Shown piece by piece: positions 1 through 7,845 of a stretch of 16,541 bases of DNA. The notes under the pieces were generated by a model that saw only the letters and a program-made list of their open reading frames with translations, was not told where the DNA came from and did not search any database. A program made the position numbers and the translations under genes. The DNA comes from Gemmatimonadota bacterium (GTDB lineage: Bacteria; Latescibacterota; UBA2968; UBA8231): the NCBI GenBank assembly GCA_026706165.1, contig JAPOZF010000253.1, positions 1-16,541 of the forward strand, written 5' to 3'. Positions within the stretch are counted from its first letter, which is position 1; each line of letters begins with the position of its first letter.

Positions 1-524
1 GACCCCACGGCCGCCACCACCTCGGCATTGGTCTCGGGAGAGTTCATGATGGTGAGGAGATGGGTCTCGATGACGACGGTCATCCCCTCGGCTTCCGCCT
101 TGCGGGCGACGCTGCCCAGGGTGTCGACGAGGCGCTCCCGGCATTCCGGCGCGTGGTTTTCCGGCGCCGGGCTGTAGGAGCCGGCCGGGTTGAGGCTGCC
201 GGTTCGGATCAGGGTGGCGTGGGTGTTCAGCATCACCCCGACCTCGATGCCGCGCTCGATCTTCGCGACAACCCGCCGCCTGGCCTCGGCGTCGGGATCG
301 AAAAGGCACTCGCCGAAGCCGATGCCGAACTGCGGCAGCTCGAGCCCGGCCCCGGCGATCCTGCCGCGCACCCGGCGGCACTCCGACGGGGTCACATCCG
401 GCAGGCGCTCGCCGTCGCCGTGAAAGGCCACCGCGGTCAGGTCGAGGGCGCGGACCGCCTCGAGATGCGATTCTTCGATCTCGCGAAAGTCCCCCGGCAC
501 CATGCCGCAGACACCCAGTCTCAT
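1..524 (-). CDS. Sugar phosphate isomerase/epimerase-like TIM-barrel protein (partial, C-terminus outside window)
   Basis: This gene starts inside the window and runs off its left edge, so only about 174 N-terminal residues are visible. The product begins MRLGVCGMVPGDF and continues with features of the xylose isomerase-like TIM-barrel superfamily: an early strand followed by a helix-rich segment, LDLTAVAFHG near residue 27, and VVIETHLLTIMNSPET near the end of the visible part, where the Glu and His would be expected to help form the divalent metal site. Family members isomerise or epimerise sugars and sugar acids, or act on related hydroxy-carbonyl compounds; the substrate cannot be read here. 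The ATG at 522-524 has an AGGAG-type ribosome binding site about 10 nt upstream. It lies 128 nt downstream of the RidA-like gene on the same strand, so the two may be cotranscribed. Superfamily is fairly sure; specific function unknown. Confidence 0.75.
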   Translation of the reverse strand, partial: MRLGVCGMVPGDFREIEESHLEAVRALDLTAVAFHGDGERLPDVTPSECRRVRGRIAGAGLELPQFGIGFGECLFDPDAEARRRVVAKIERGIEVGVMLNTHATLIRTGSLNPAGSYSPAPENHAPECRERLVDTLGSVARKAEAEGMTVVIETHLLTIMNSPETNAEVVAAVG

Positions 525-652
525 CGTTTCATTTCTCCTGGCAGTGCGGGCAGCCCGTTGAAAAAGTCCATCCGGGCCGCGGCCTGCAGAGCAACTTTAC
601 CAAGGGGCTTGAAAAAGATAGGGGCGGCCGGAAGGGCCGGAAAATGAGAGGA
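525..652. other. Intergenic gap between two minus-strand genes
   Basis: This 128-nt gap holds the ribosome binding site of the isomerase-like gene (near 534-539) and some short inverted repeats on the minus strand (GGCCCTTCCGGCC, and the palindrome GGCCGCGGCC) each followed at a distance by a TTTTT run. Neither is a clean intrinsic terminator because the T-run does not abut the stem. No gene is seen. Confidence 0.4.
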
Positions 653-1468
653 TCACGCCGGCGCGGACTGCGCTGCCGGGGAATGGACCCTCAACTGCAA
701 CTGACCGAACCCCGATTGGCTGAACAACTCCTGCCGAACCCCTCTCATGTCCATCTCGAACTCGATACCCTCGACGGGAGGCAGGCTGCGGTGCCAGTGA
801 AGGCCGCGGCCGCGGGCAGGTCCGAGACGGTTGAGGATGACGCGTTCGACGATGTCGTCGATGGGGTGCACCGTGTAGATGTTGATCACGTGCAGCAGGT
901 CCCAGCGGGCGCCCAGCCCGTGGAGCCGTTCCTCCATCACCTTCATGACGAATGCGGCTTTCTCCGCGATCGCTTCCGGACCGGTATCGCCGACGCGGAC
1001 GATCCCCCGCTCGTCGAGAATGCCGTCGCGCAGCTCCCCGGCCCCTGCGATCACCAGGGTCGGGGGCACCGATTCGTCGGTGGGGATGACGTAGGAGAAT
1101 CCGTACAGGGTCGGCGACTCCGGGGGAGAGTACTGAGGCGCGACGTTGGTGCGCGCTACCGGGTTCATGTCGCCGACGTACAGCCCCCACTGTTCCAGCA
1201 CGCCGCAGTAGCCGTCGTTGAACGAGATGAATCCGGGCATGGTGAAGGGAGCAGGGGAACGCAGCTCGACGCCGCACAGGGCGGAGCGCTCGATGCCCTC
1301 CGTCTGCAACCGCGCCTCGATGAGGTCGAACCCGTTGCGCCAGTCGACGTTCTGATCGCGCAGCGTCACGTGAACGATCTCGAATCCGGGATCGGCGATG
1401 ACGCCGGCCGAGTACGGCTCGATCCCCTTGAGGAAGTGGTAGTGCCCCCGGGGGTTGGGAATCAGCAT
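653..1468 (-). CDS. Tandem RidA-like (YjgF/YER057c/UK114 fold) protein
   Basis: The product of 271 residues looks like two RidA-like domains in one chain. The first half (about 25-110) has a helix, LRSPAPFTMPGFISFN, and ends in NPVARTNVAP, which resembles the PARTTV strand of RidA. The second half (about 120-245) has the pattern KAAFVMKVMEERL, then LLHVINIYTV, then LPPVEGIEFEMDMRG, matching the helix, strand and final strand of RidA. RidA proteins deaminate reactive enamines/imines; fused versions occur in catabolic deaminase pathways. The second domain has no Arg in the canonical position, so at most one domain may be catalytic. The ATG at 1466-1468 is chosen because the upstream in-frame extension to 1600 is low-complexity and unlike a protein; no good ribosome site is visible. 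A weak TTGACG (1540-1545) could be a -35 for this strand. Homology is by pattern only. Confidence 0.6.
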   Translation of the reverse strand: MLIPNPRGHYHFLKGIEPYSAGVIADPGFEIVHVTLRDQNVDWRNGFDLIEARLQTEGIERSALCGVELRSPAPFTMPGFISFNDGYCGVLEQWGLYVGDMNPVARTNVAPQYSPPESPTLYGFSYVIPTDESVPPTLVIAGAGELRDGILDERGIVRVGDTGPEAIAEKAAFVMKVMEERLHGLGARWDLLHVINIYTVHPIDDIVERVILNRLGPARGRGLHWHRSLPPVEGIEFEMDMRGVRQELFSQSGFGQLQLRVHSPAAQSAPA

Positions 1469-1579
1469 GGTTTGCGGCTTTGCGGCAGTTGCCCGGCAGG
1501 TTCCGGATTGGCTCCAAACTGAGGGCGTCTCTCCCTTCCCGTCAACGGGGGGCCGCTGGCCATTGCGCATCCGGCTTTC

Positions 1580-1607
1580 TTGCTGGACCCGGGAGCCCAC
1601 CTATATT
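1580..1607 (+). promoter_or_regulatory. Sigma70-like promoter for the D-2-hydroxyacid dehydrogenase gene
   Basis: TTGCTG at 1580-1585 and TATATT at 1602-1607 are separated by 16 nt. The -10 matches consensus at five of six bases; the -35 is weaker. Transcription would start near 1614, giving a leader of about 45 nt to the TTG at 1661. The element lies in the divergent gap between the RidA-like gene and the dehydrogenase. If real, it rules out the earlier TTG at 1580 as a start codon. Confidence 0.5.
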
Positions 1608-1660
1608 CGACAGCCCTTCCAGACCGGACCGCCATCGAGTCGAACGCGGGAGAATCGCTG

Positions 1661-2614
1661 TTGCCCTACCAGGTGCTGTTCCAGGCGGATACCGAGCCCT
1701 ACGAGGGGATCATCCCCCTGTTCGGAAACCGTTGCGAAATAAAGATGTGGACGCGTCCCGAACCGGAGCCGGACACCCGTTTCGACGCGGTCGAGGCGAT
1801 CTACGTGTACAGCCACATGTGGGTCGACCGCGGCCTCATGGCCCGCATGCCGAAACTTCGGATCATCAGCAACTTCGGGGTCGGCTGCGACCACATAGAC
1901 CTGGAAGGGGCCAGGCACCTCGGCCTGCCGGTCGGCAACACCCCCGGCGTGCTCGACACGACCACCGCGGACCAGGGAATCACCCTGATGATGGCCGCCG
2001 CCCGCAACCTCGTCGTCGGCGAGCATTTCGCCCGGGGCCCGGACTTCACCGTCTACGACCCGGCCATCCTGCTGGGGCAGATGGTGACCGGGGCGACCCT
2101 GGGCATCGTCGGGCTCGGCCGCATCGGCTACCAGGTCGCCAGGCGCGCCGTCGCCTTCGACATGCCCGTCCTCTACCACAACCGCACCCGCAACGAAAGG
2201 GCGGAGCGGGATCTCGGCGCCCGCCGTGTCCCCCTCGACGAGCTGCTGTCCGGCTCGGATTTCGTCATGCTGTGCATGCCCCTGAACGACCAGACCCGCG
2301 GCATGATCGGGTCCCGCGAGCTGGGGCTGATGAAGCCGACCGCGGTGCTGATCAACATCGCCCGGGGCGGCGTGCTCGACCACGACGCCCTGCTGGAAAC
2401 CCTGACGGAGCGGCGCATTTTCGCCGCCGCCCTCGACGTCACCGAGCCGGAGCCGCTGCCGCGCGACCACCCGCTGCTGGCCCTCGACAACTTGGTGATC
2501 GCCCCCCATCTCGGCAGCGCCACGAGGCAGACCCGCGACGCGATGTCGCGCATGTCGGTGGACAACCTGTTCGCCGGGCTCGAGGGCCGGCAGGTCCCGT
2601 ACCGCATCGCCTGA
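1661..2614 (+). CDS. D-2-hydroxyacid dehydrogenase (glyoxylate/hydroxypyruvate reductase type)
   Basis: The cytosolic enzyme interconverts a D-2-hydroxyacid and its 2-keto acid with NAD(P)H. With the TTG at 1661 as start the protein has 317 residues, normal for the family. The Rossmann dinucleotide motif GIVGLGRIG (about 148-156) is followed by NRT at 174-176 where NAD-specific enzymes carry an acidic residue, which suggests NADPH use. The catalytic trio is present: Arg235 in NIARGG, Glu264 in TEPEP and His283 in APHLGS. The TTG start is preferred because GGGAG lies about 9 nt upstream and because the in-frame TTG at 1580 overlaps a likely -35 element. Similarity to glyoxylate/hydroxypyruvate reductases is overall; the true substrate, perhaps a sugar-acid derivative given the isomerase-like neighbour, is inference. 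Confidence 0.9.
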   Translation: MPYQVLFQADTEPYEGIIPLFGNRCEIKMWTRPEPEPDTRFDAVEAIYVYSHMWVDRGLMARMPKLRIISNFGVGCDHIDLEGARHLGLPVGNTPGVLDTTTADQGITLMMAAARNLVVGEHFARGPDFTVYDPAILLGQMVTGATLGIVGLGRIGYQVARRAVAFDMPVLYHNRTRNERAERDLGARRVPLDELLSGSDFVMLCMPLNDQTRGMIGSRELGLMKPTAVLINIARGGVLDHDALLETLTERRIFAAALDVTEPEPLPRDHPLLALDNLVIAPHLGSATRQTRDAMSRMSVDNLFAGLEGRQVPYRIA

Positions 2615-2767
2615 GGGGGCCTTGCCGGTTCCCGTCTGTTGGCGAGGCCATCGATGGACCCATTACCGGCTCCGGAAGGAACCTGGAAACGACGTTGTTG
2701 ACTGAACGATGCACCGCCAAATGCCGCTCGCGATTCCTCCAACCACTTTCCCTTTTCGGCCAGGGCA
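2615..2767. other. Intergenic gap upstream of trxB
   Basis: A TTGACT at 2698-2703 resembles a -35 box, but no matching -10 lies 16-18 nt downstream, so no promoter is called. No terminator for the dehydrogenase gene is visible. No small gene is seen. Confidence 0.4.
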
Positions 2768-3703
2768 ATGTCTGAAGAGAATCACCACCGCGTCCTCATC
2801 ATAGGGTCCGGACCGGCCGGGTTCACCGCCGCCCTCTACAGCGCCCGGGCCGACCTCGCCCCCCTCGTGCTCGAGGGAGCCCAGCCCGGCGGACAGCTGA
2901 CGATCACCACCGACGTCGAGAACTATCCCGGGTTTCCCGAGGGCATCATGGGGCCGGAGATGATGGACAAGTTCCGGGCCCAGGCGGTGCGCTTCGGGGC
3001 GCAGTGCCTCTACAGGACGGCCACCGCGGTCGATTTCTCGGGGACCCCGTTCCACGTCGACGCCGAGGGCGCCGGTTGCACCGCGGACGCCGTGATCGTC
3101 GCCACCGGGGCCTCGGCGCGGCTCCTCGGAATCGAATCGGAGACCCGCCTGATGGGCCACGGGGTCTCCGCCTGCGCCACCTGCGACGGCTTCTTCTTCC
3201 GCGACAAGGAGCTGATCGTCGTCGGGGGCGGCGACTCGGCCATGGAGGAGGCGACCTTCCTCACCAAGTTCGCCAGCAGGGTCAGCGTCGTGCACCGCCG
3301 CTCCGGGTTCCGCGCCTCGCGGATCATGCTCAAGCGCGCCCGGGACAACCCGAAGATCGACTTCGTCACCCCGGCGGTGGTCGAGGAGATCCTGTCGCCG
3401 AACGGCGAGTTGGCGGTAAGCGGAGTGCGCCTGAGGAACCCCGACACCGGCGAGACCTGGGAGCGGGACTGCGGGGGGGTGTTCATGGCGATCGGCCACG
3501 TCCCCAACACGCAGCTGTTCGAAGGGCTCCTCGACATGGACGGGAACGGCTACATCGTCACCGCCCCGGACTCGACGGCGACCAACATTCCCGGGGTGTT
3601 CGTCTGCGGCGACGCCCAGGACCACGTGTACCGCCAGGCCGTGACCGCGGCCGGCACCGGCTGTATGGCGGCTATCGAGGCGGAGCGGTTCCTGTCACAC
3701 TGA
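2768..3703 (+). CDS. trxB: Thioredoxin-disulfide reductase
   Basis: This FAD enzyme passes electrons from NADPH to thioredoxin in the cytoplasm. The 311-residue protein has the family's usual length and order: FAD-binding GSGPAG at 13-18, the redox-active CATC at 136-139, the NADPH-binding GGGDSA at 153-158, HRR at 176-178 for the 2'-phosphate of NADPH, and a C-terminal FAD-binding segment with FVCGDAQD followed by [14 protein letters not shown]. All key residues of the low-molecular-weight reductase are intact. The ATG at 2768 is the only good start; upstream the sequence shows only AGGG very close to it, so the ribosome site is weak. It is convergent with the metallohydrolase gene, 24 nt away, with no clear terminator between them. 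Confidence 0.96.
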   Translation: MSEENHHRVLIIGSGPAGFTAALYSARADLAPLVLEGAQPGGQLTITTDVENYPGFPEGIMGPEMMDKFRAQAVRFGAQCLYRTATAVDFSGTPFHVDAEGAGCTADAVIVATGASARLLGIESETRLMGHGVSACATCDGFFFRDKELIVVGGGDSAMEEATFLTKFASRVSVVHRRSGFRASRIMLKRARDNPKIDFVTPAVVEEILSPNGELAVSGVRLRNPDTGETWERDCGGVFMAIGHVPNTQLFEGLLDMDGNGYIVTAPDSTATNIPGVFVCGDAQDHVYRQAVTAAGTGCMAAIEAERFLSH

Positions 3704-3727
3704 GGCGGACTTCCCGGAGGCTGGCGG

Positions 3728-5176
3728 TCAGGCCCGGGACAGGGTCTCGAAGGCCTCGCGGCCCCTGCGGAACAGCTCCTTCACGTCGTCGCGCTGGCGG
3801 TCGTCGTTGTAGCGGCCGACCGTGTCTATCCACGAAAGCGACCGCTCCACTCCGTCGATGAAATAGCGGGCATCGGCCTCGCGCTCGAGCTGAAAGCGGC
3901 CGCACTCGAGGTACGTGGGGCTGGTGTGGGCGTAGATCGACTGGTCGAAGCTGTCGCGCGAGTTCCCCCAGAGCCGGGCGGCGACCCAGCCGTCCGCCGC
4001 CACTGCCGCCTCCCCCCTCAGCGAGCCTTCGCGGGCCCCCCCGGGGAACTCGCACCGCTCCACGACGCTGCCGTTGACCAGGATCTCCACCGAGTCGACC
4101 GGGTAGCAGCTGCGGAATGGAACCTCGACCTCGACGCGCGCTCCCACGGCGCAGGCCACCGTCGAACCGATCGGCTCGCCGTCGACCTTCATGTCGATCG
4201 CCGGCCCGTTGGTGATGTAGGTGCGCCCCGCCTTCATGCCCTCGATCCAGGCGGCGTAGGAGAACTCCTCCGAAGTCTGCACGTAGACGCGGTTGTTCGA
4301 GCAGACGAACCAGTCCGTCCCGGTGGAGGCCGGCAGGCGGATGCCGCAGTTGAGCAGCCTGTACCACAGGTCGTACTCCGGGTCCATCCAGAACGGGTCG
4401 AAGAGGTTGAAGGCGTCGAGCTTGCCGAGGGCGGCGGCGACCGGCGCCTCCATGCCGCGGCCGTTGTGGCACCAGATCACCAGCCCCCCCTGGCCGCGGG
4501 CGTCGTCGCAGCAGAAGCACAAGGGGGGGTAGTCCGGGTCGAACTGCGCCGTGAGGATGTGGCCGCGGCTCACCGGCTGCACGAGGTTGCGGATGTTGAG
4601 GAACATCACGTGACCGTAGCCCATGCCCCAGGGGGACTTCTCGCCGTAGTGGCGGTTCTCCTCGCCGATGTCGAGGACGTGGTGGGCGGTGGTGAACTCG
4701 TTCATCACCCCGATCGGGTACTTGTTGCTCGCGTACGGCAGCTGGCGGCGGTCGAGGACGCTGACGACGGTGACGTTGTACCCTTCGACGCTGCAGTCGA
4801 CGGCGAGGCGGTCGTCGGGACGCGTCTCCTTCTCGTCGTAATGGATGTGCGTGTTGCCGGGGTACCAGTTCCCCTCCTGCGGGTGATGCCAGCGCCGCAG
4901 CGCGACCTCTACCTCGACGACTCCCTTCTCCGGGGCCTCGACCACGGCGCGCGCAGGTTCGTACTCGCTGCCGCGCTCGACGAGCACGTCGGTGCGGCCG
5001 CGCGGCACCTCGACCTCGAAGGAGCCGCCGGCGAAGAAGAACGGCGTCCCGGGTCCGCGCTTGAGCAGGGCGTCGGCGGGATGCTGAAAGGTGCCTCTCG
5101 AGCAGAGGACGTGGACCTTGGCGTCGATCGCCTCGCCCGTTGCTTCGTCTACCGTCGTTCCATGCAGGGTCGCCAT
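3728..5176 (-). CDS. CehA/McbA-family metallohydrolase-like protein with N-terminal beta-sandwich domain
   Basis: The 482-residue product starts with a segment like a carboxypeptidase-regulatory/Ig-like sandwich (GTTVDEATGEAIDAKVHV, residues about 6-95) and continues with a PHP-type metallohydrolase domain. Candidate metal ligands are in GNTHIHYD (107-114), the VSVLDR strand (138-143), His189 in GYGHVMFLN, His237 in IWCHNGRG and Asp288 in STGTDWF, an order seen in CehA/McbA proteins. Known relatives hydrolyse carbamates (carbaryl) or phosphoesters, but most are uncharacterised. The C-terminal 150 residues contain a second beta-rich region (VDSVEILVNGSVVER). No signal peptide is seen. It is the last gene of a minus-strand operon, starting 18 nt after the stop of the C45 gene. 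The substrate is unknown. Confidence 0.75.
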   Translation of the reverse strand: MATLHGTTVDEATGEAIDAKVHVLCSRGTFQHPADALLKRGPGTPFFFAGGSFEVEVPRGRTDVLVERGSEYEPARAVVEAPEKGVVEVEVALRRWHHPQEGNWYPGNTHIHYDEKETRPDDRLAVDCSVEGYNVTVVSVLDRRQLPYASNKYPIGVMNEFTTAHHVLDIGEENRHYGEKSPWGMGYGHVMFLNIRNLVQPVSRGHILTAQFDPDYPPLCFCCDDARGQGGLVIWCHNGRGMEAPVAAALGKLDAFNLFDPFWMDPEYDLWYRLLNCGIRLPASTGTDWFVCSNNRVYVQTSEEFSYAAWIEGMKAGRTYITNGPAIDMKVDGEPIGSTVACAVGARVEVEVPFRSCYPVDSVEILVNGSVVERCEFPGGAREGSLRGEAAVAADGWVAARLWGNSRDSFDQSIYAHTSPTYLECGRFQLEREADARYFIDGVERSLSWIDTVGRYNDDRQRDDVKELFRRGREAFETLSRA

Positions 5177-5194
5177 TGCTGTTTCCCGTTACCC

Positions 5195-6250
5195 TCAGTT
5201 CAGGTGGTAGGTTTCGTACGGTGCTTCACACGGATTGCCGCGGCTGACCTGCATCCGGCAGGCGCCGACGTCGATGATAACCGAGAAGACGGAGATCCAG
5301 TAGCCGTTGTCGGGATGGTCGTTGGCGTGGCGGCAGATCGAGTGCGGGTGGCCGTCGTGATCGCTGAGGACCTCCCGGAGCGAGGCCTCGGTCAGCGGCC
5401 TCGGGGCCCGGCGCAGCAGCTCGTCGACGCGGCACTTGCGCGGCCCCGACTGGATCAGCTCCGGGAAGTCGGCGTTTACCGGCGCCAGGTCGGGGTGGAC
5501 GCAGTGGTTGGTGTGGGTGACGATGCCGCTGCCGTCATCGCCGATGACGTGGACGTCGCCGATGGTAATCTCGAAATCCGCCAGGCCGTCCGGCGCCGCA
5601 AGGATCACGTTGGCGGGAATGGCCCGCTCGGCCCGGCGCACCGCCTCCAGGGCGTCCCCGAGTGTGCCGGCCCCGTACATCCCGCGGACCGTGAAGTAAT
5701 GGGGAACCCCGAGCGGCCGGCAGGGGGCCGGCAGGGTGTTCATGCAGATGCCGATTCCGGCGTCGCTGACGCCTATATAGGCGACCAGCCCGGCCTGGGT
5801 GATGGACATGAAGGCCGGTTCCCCTTCCGGCCGCCGGGTCAGCACGATGGTGTAGGGATCCAGCTCGGGGTCGTTGTCCCAGTTCTGGCCGACGAAGGTG
5901 CCTGCCGCCGCCGGCTGGGAGAGCGCGAACGAGGTGCAGCCGCCGTCATCGGGACGCAGCTGATTGCGGATCTGCAGCAGCATCAGGCGCTCGGCCGGCA
6001 CTCCGGAGGAGGCGGCCATGCCGTCGAGCTCCTCGAGCATTTCCGGGGCGTACCCGGCGACGCGCCCGATACTGTCGGCGGCGACCGCGAGTGCGGACTC
6101 CTCGGAGACCGCCACGGTCAGGTTGACGCGCTCCAGGGCCACGGCGTCGAAGCCGCGGATCTCGTCGCGCGCCTCCTCTCCGAGCTGTTCCCCCATCTGC
6201 CGCGGCGTGCCGCGAACCTCGATCTCCCGGTAGCGGGTCGATGCACTCAT
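5195..6250 (-). CDS. C45-family autoproteolytic acyltransferase/hydrolase-like protein
   Basis: The 351-residue product resembles the acyl-CoA:6-aminopenicillanate acyltransferase (peptidase C45) family of N-terminal nucleophile enzymes. These are made as precursors that cut themselves in front of a Cys, which then becomes the catalytic N-terminus and attacks amide bonds. The expected features are present: a helical pro-region (1-104) with GTPRQMGEQLGEEARDEI, the cleavage site GGC at 103-105 (Cys105) in DDGGCTSFAL, then GQNWDND (121-127), and THTNHCVHP further on. The ATG at 6248-6250 overlaps the stop of the upstream oxidoreductase gene as ATGA, which fixes the start and implies translational coupling. 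In the longer open frame the upstream extension to 7183 is antisense-like noise inside the oxidoreductase gene. The natural amide or ester substrate is unknown. Confidence 0.82.
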   Translation of the reverse strand: MSASTRYREIEVRGTPRQMGEQLGEEARDEIRGFDAVALERVNLTVAVSEESALAVAADSIGRVAGYAPEMLEELDGMAASSGVPAERLMLLQIRNQLRPDDGGCTSFALSQPAAAGTFVGQNWDNDPELDPYTIVLTRRPEGEPAFMSITQAGLVAYIGVSDAGIGICMNTLPAPCRPLGVPHYFTVRGMYGAGTLGDALEAVRRAERAIPANVILAAPDGLADFEITIGDVHVIGDDGSGIVTHTNHCVHPDLAPVNADFPELIQSGPRKCRVDELLRRAPRPLTEASLREVLSDHDGHPHSICRHANDHPDNGYWISVFSVIIDVGACRMQVSRGNPCEAPYETYHLN

Positions 6251-7224
6251 GGTTCCTGCTCCCTGACGGCAAGCACGACCTTGCCGATGTTGCGGTTTTC
6301 CGCCAGCCTGCGGTGCGCCTCTCCCGCCTCGGTTACCGGCAGCACGCTGTCGATGACCGCTTCGATGCGGCCGTCCTCGATCATCCCCCACAGGCGCTCT
6401 TCGAGCGCCTCCTTGATCGCCGCCTTCTCGGCGACCGAACGGCTGCGCAGGAGCGAGCCGGCGATGCGCAGCCGTTTGCGCAGGAGGGCGCCGACGTCGA
6501 GGGCCCCCTCGGTGCCCCCGAGAACGGAGATGACCACCAGCCTCCCCTTGAGCTTTAGCACCTCGACGTTGCCCGGAAGCGAGCTGGCCCCGGCGATGTC
6601 GAGGATGACGTCGACCCCGTCGCAGTGGGCGAGGACCGCCTCGGCGAAATTCTCCCGCTTGTAGTCGACGGCGAGCTCGGCCCCCAGGCGCCGGCAGCAC
6701 TCGAGCTTGGGCTCGCTGCCCGCGGTCGCCAGGACGCGGCAGCCGGACTGCTTCGCCAGCTGGATCGCCGCGGTCCCGACGCCGCTGGCCCCTCCGTGGA
6801 TGAGGGCGGTTTCCCCGGGCTGGAGGCCGGCTTCGAGAAACAGGTTGACGAAGGCCGTGTAGAAGACCTCTGGAACGGCGGCCCCGTACGTGAAGTCCCA
6901 GTTGTCGGGCATGCGGTGCAGCAGGCGCTGCGGCACCGCGACCCGCTCGGCGTAGCCGCCGCCGCTCAACAGGGCGCAGACCCGGTCGCCCGGCCTCCAT
7001 TCGCTGCCTCCCCCTGCCTCCGACACCACCCCCGCCATCTCCAGGCCGAGGTACTCCGGAGCCCCGGGCGGCGGCGGATACCCCCCCGATCTCTGCAGCA
7101 GGTCGGCGCGGTTGACGGCGGTGGCGTGGATGTCGACGAGAACCTCGCCGGGACGGGGCTGCGGATCGGGCACGGTCTCCCACGACAGGCCGCGGGTGTC
7201 GGGATCGACGAGGATGGCTTTCAC
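6247..7224 (-). CDS. NAD(P)H-quinone oxidoreductase, PIG3/QOR type (zinc-free MDR family)
   Basis: The 325-residue protein belongs to the zinc-free branch of the medium-chain dehydrogenase/reductase family. It shows AVNRADLLQRSGGYPPP (about 36-52), the hallmark of TP53I3/PIG3-like quinone oxidoreductases, GLEMAGVV (60-67) and the NADPH-binding HGGASGVGTAAIQLA (143-157). These enzymes reduce quinones or enones by one or two electrons with NADPH. The GTG at 7222-7224 is chosen because the alignment-like start VKAILVD matches the family; the frame upstream contains no better start and is Arg/Pro/Ser-rich. Family length is about 325-335, so it is complete. It heads a three-gene unit with the C45 hydrolase (4-nt overlap) and the CehA-like metallohydrolase. 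Family call is firm, physiological substrate not known. Confidence 0.92.
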   Translation of the reverse strand: MKAILVDPDTRGLSWETVPDPQPRPGEVLVDIHATAVNRADLLQRSGGYPPPPGAPEYLGLEMAGVVSEAGGGSEWRPGDRVCALLSGGGYAERVAVPQRLLHRMPDNWDFTYGAAVPEVFYTAFVNLFLEAGLQPGETALIHGGASGVGTAAIQLAKQSGCRVLATAGSEPKLECCRRLGAELAVDYKRENFAEAVLAHCDGVDVILDIAGASSLPGNVEVLKLKGRLVVISVLGGTEGALDVGALLRKRLRIAGSLLRSRSVAEKAAIKEALEERLWGMIEDGRIEAVIDSVLPVTEAGEAHRRLAENRNIGKVVLAVREQEP

Positions 7225-7424
7225 GGGGCAGGTATGGGGCTCGGATGGTCGGGACCGGGTGCTGCCAGGGGCCAATACGGTGATCGATTCAGCGGGGAGT
7301 TGCAAGGACCGGTCCCGAGACCGGGTTCGCCGCGGCAGCGCGCTTGCCGCCCGCCCGGCAGGGGTATAGATTGGGCACCGCGTGCCGGCGGCATGCACGC
7401 GCAACCAGGAACGGGAACGGTGCC
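7225..7424. promoter_or_regulatory. Divergent intergenic region between the oxidoreductase operon and zapA
   Basis: This 200-nt gap must hold promoters for both directions. For zapA, TTGCCG at 7344-7349 and TATAGA at 7365-7370 (15-nt spacer, slightly short) is the best candidate, giving a leader near 48 nt. A 6-bp inverted repeat, CCGGTC-CCGA-GACCGG, near 7310-7326 could be an operator or just a stem. No convincing minus-strand promoter was recognised. Confidence 0.35.
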
Positions 7425-7811
7425 ATGGCGAAGTCAGACAAGCAGTTCGAGGGAGTCGAGGTCGAGATCTTCGGCAAGACCTACAGGATCAGCGGAGAGC
7501 TGGAGAAGATCCAGCCGGCCGCCGAATACGTCGACCAGAAGATGCGGGAAATCGCCGATAACCATAAGACCAACCTGCAGGACCTGCGGGTCGCCATCCT
7601 CGCCGCCATGCAGATCGCCGACGAGTTCCTCAGCCTCGACAAGGAACGCAAGGAGTTCGCCGACAAGGCCAACGAGAGTATCCATCGTCTGACGCAGAAG
7701 GTCGAGGAACGGGTCGACATCCCCGCCAGGGGAAGTGTCGAGGAGGAACTTCCCGTCGAACCCCGGGTGCGCGACAATCTCGGGGTGGAGGACTCCTCCT
7801 CCACCTCGTAG
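7425..7811 (+). CDS. zapA: Cell division protein ZapA
   Basis: ZapA binds FtsZ filaments at midcell and cross-links them, promoting Z-ring assembly. The 128-residue protein opens with the ZapA core: VEVEIFGKTYRISGE (residues about 11-25), then AAEYVDQKMREIA and a long helix, DLRVAILAAMQIADEFLSLDK, continuing as an acidic coiled coil through KVEERVDIP. The C-terminal 30 residues are acidic and Ser-rich and likely disordered, making it a little longer than the typical 100-110 residues. The ATG at 7425 is preferred over upstream in-frame starts because MAKSDKQ precedes the conserved core directly; a loose AGGAACGGGAA lies 8-20 nt upstream. No 6S RNA gene or 5-formyltetrahydrofolate cyclo-ligase gene follows, unlike in many proteobacteria. 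Confidence 0.92.
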   Translation: MAKSDKQFEGVEVEIFGKTYRISGELEKIQPAAEYVDQKMREIADNHKTNLQDLRVAILAAMQIADEFLSLDKERKEFADKANESIHRLTQKVEERVDIPARGSVEEELPVEPRVRDNLGVEDSSSTS

Positions 7812-7825
7812 CACGAGTTGACCTT

Positions 7826-7841
7826 AGCCGCAGCTGCGGCT
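7826..7841. repeat. 16-bp perfect palindrome between convergent zapA and phosphohexomutase genes
   Basis: AGCCGCAGCTGCGGCT is its own reverse complement, so as RNA it folds into a 6-bp GC stem with an AGCT loop from either strand. It sits in the 34-nt gap between two convergent genes and is flanked by GCCCCTAC (GTAGGGGC on the other strand). There is no T-run, so it is not a classical intrinsic terminator. It may be a weak bidirectional terminator, an mRNA 3'-end stabiliser, or one copy of a dispersed palindromic repeat. Confidence 0.6.
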
Positions 7842-7845
7842 GCCC

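Noticed and set aside
60..647. 195-codon plus-strand frame at the left edge
   Set aside because: It is the antisense shadow of the TIM-barrel gene, which carries a ribosome site and recognisable superfamily motifs on the minus strand.
597..1517. Minus-strand 306-codon frame overlapping the RidA-like gene
   Set aside because: Arg/His/Pro-rich composition and no motif; the alternative frame at 653-1468 has coherent domains.
3926..6664. 912-codon open frame on the plus strand, antisense to the metallohydrolase and C45 genes
   Set aside because: It is low-complexity (Val, Asp, Gly, Arg, His-rich), shows no domain, and lies opposite two genes with clear conserved motifs. Long antisense frames are expected in high-GC DNA.
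5195..7183. 662-codon minus-strand frame that would fuse a basic N-terminal region to the C45 protein
   Set aside because: The first 310 codons are out of frame inside the oxidoreductase gene and have Arg/Gly-rich shadow composition; the ATG at 6250 with its ATGA overlap is a proper start.
7240..7424. 6S RNA or formyltetrahydrofolate cyclo-ligase gene near zapA
   Set aside because: These accompany zapA in some proteobacteria, but the flanks here are too short (34 nt downstream) and have no matching structure.
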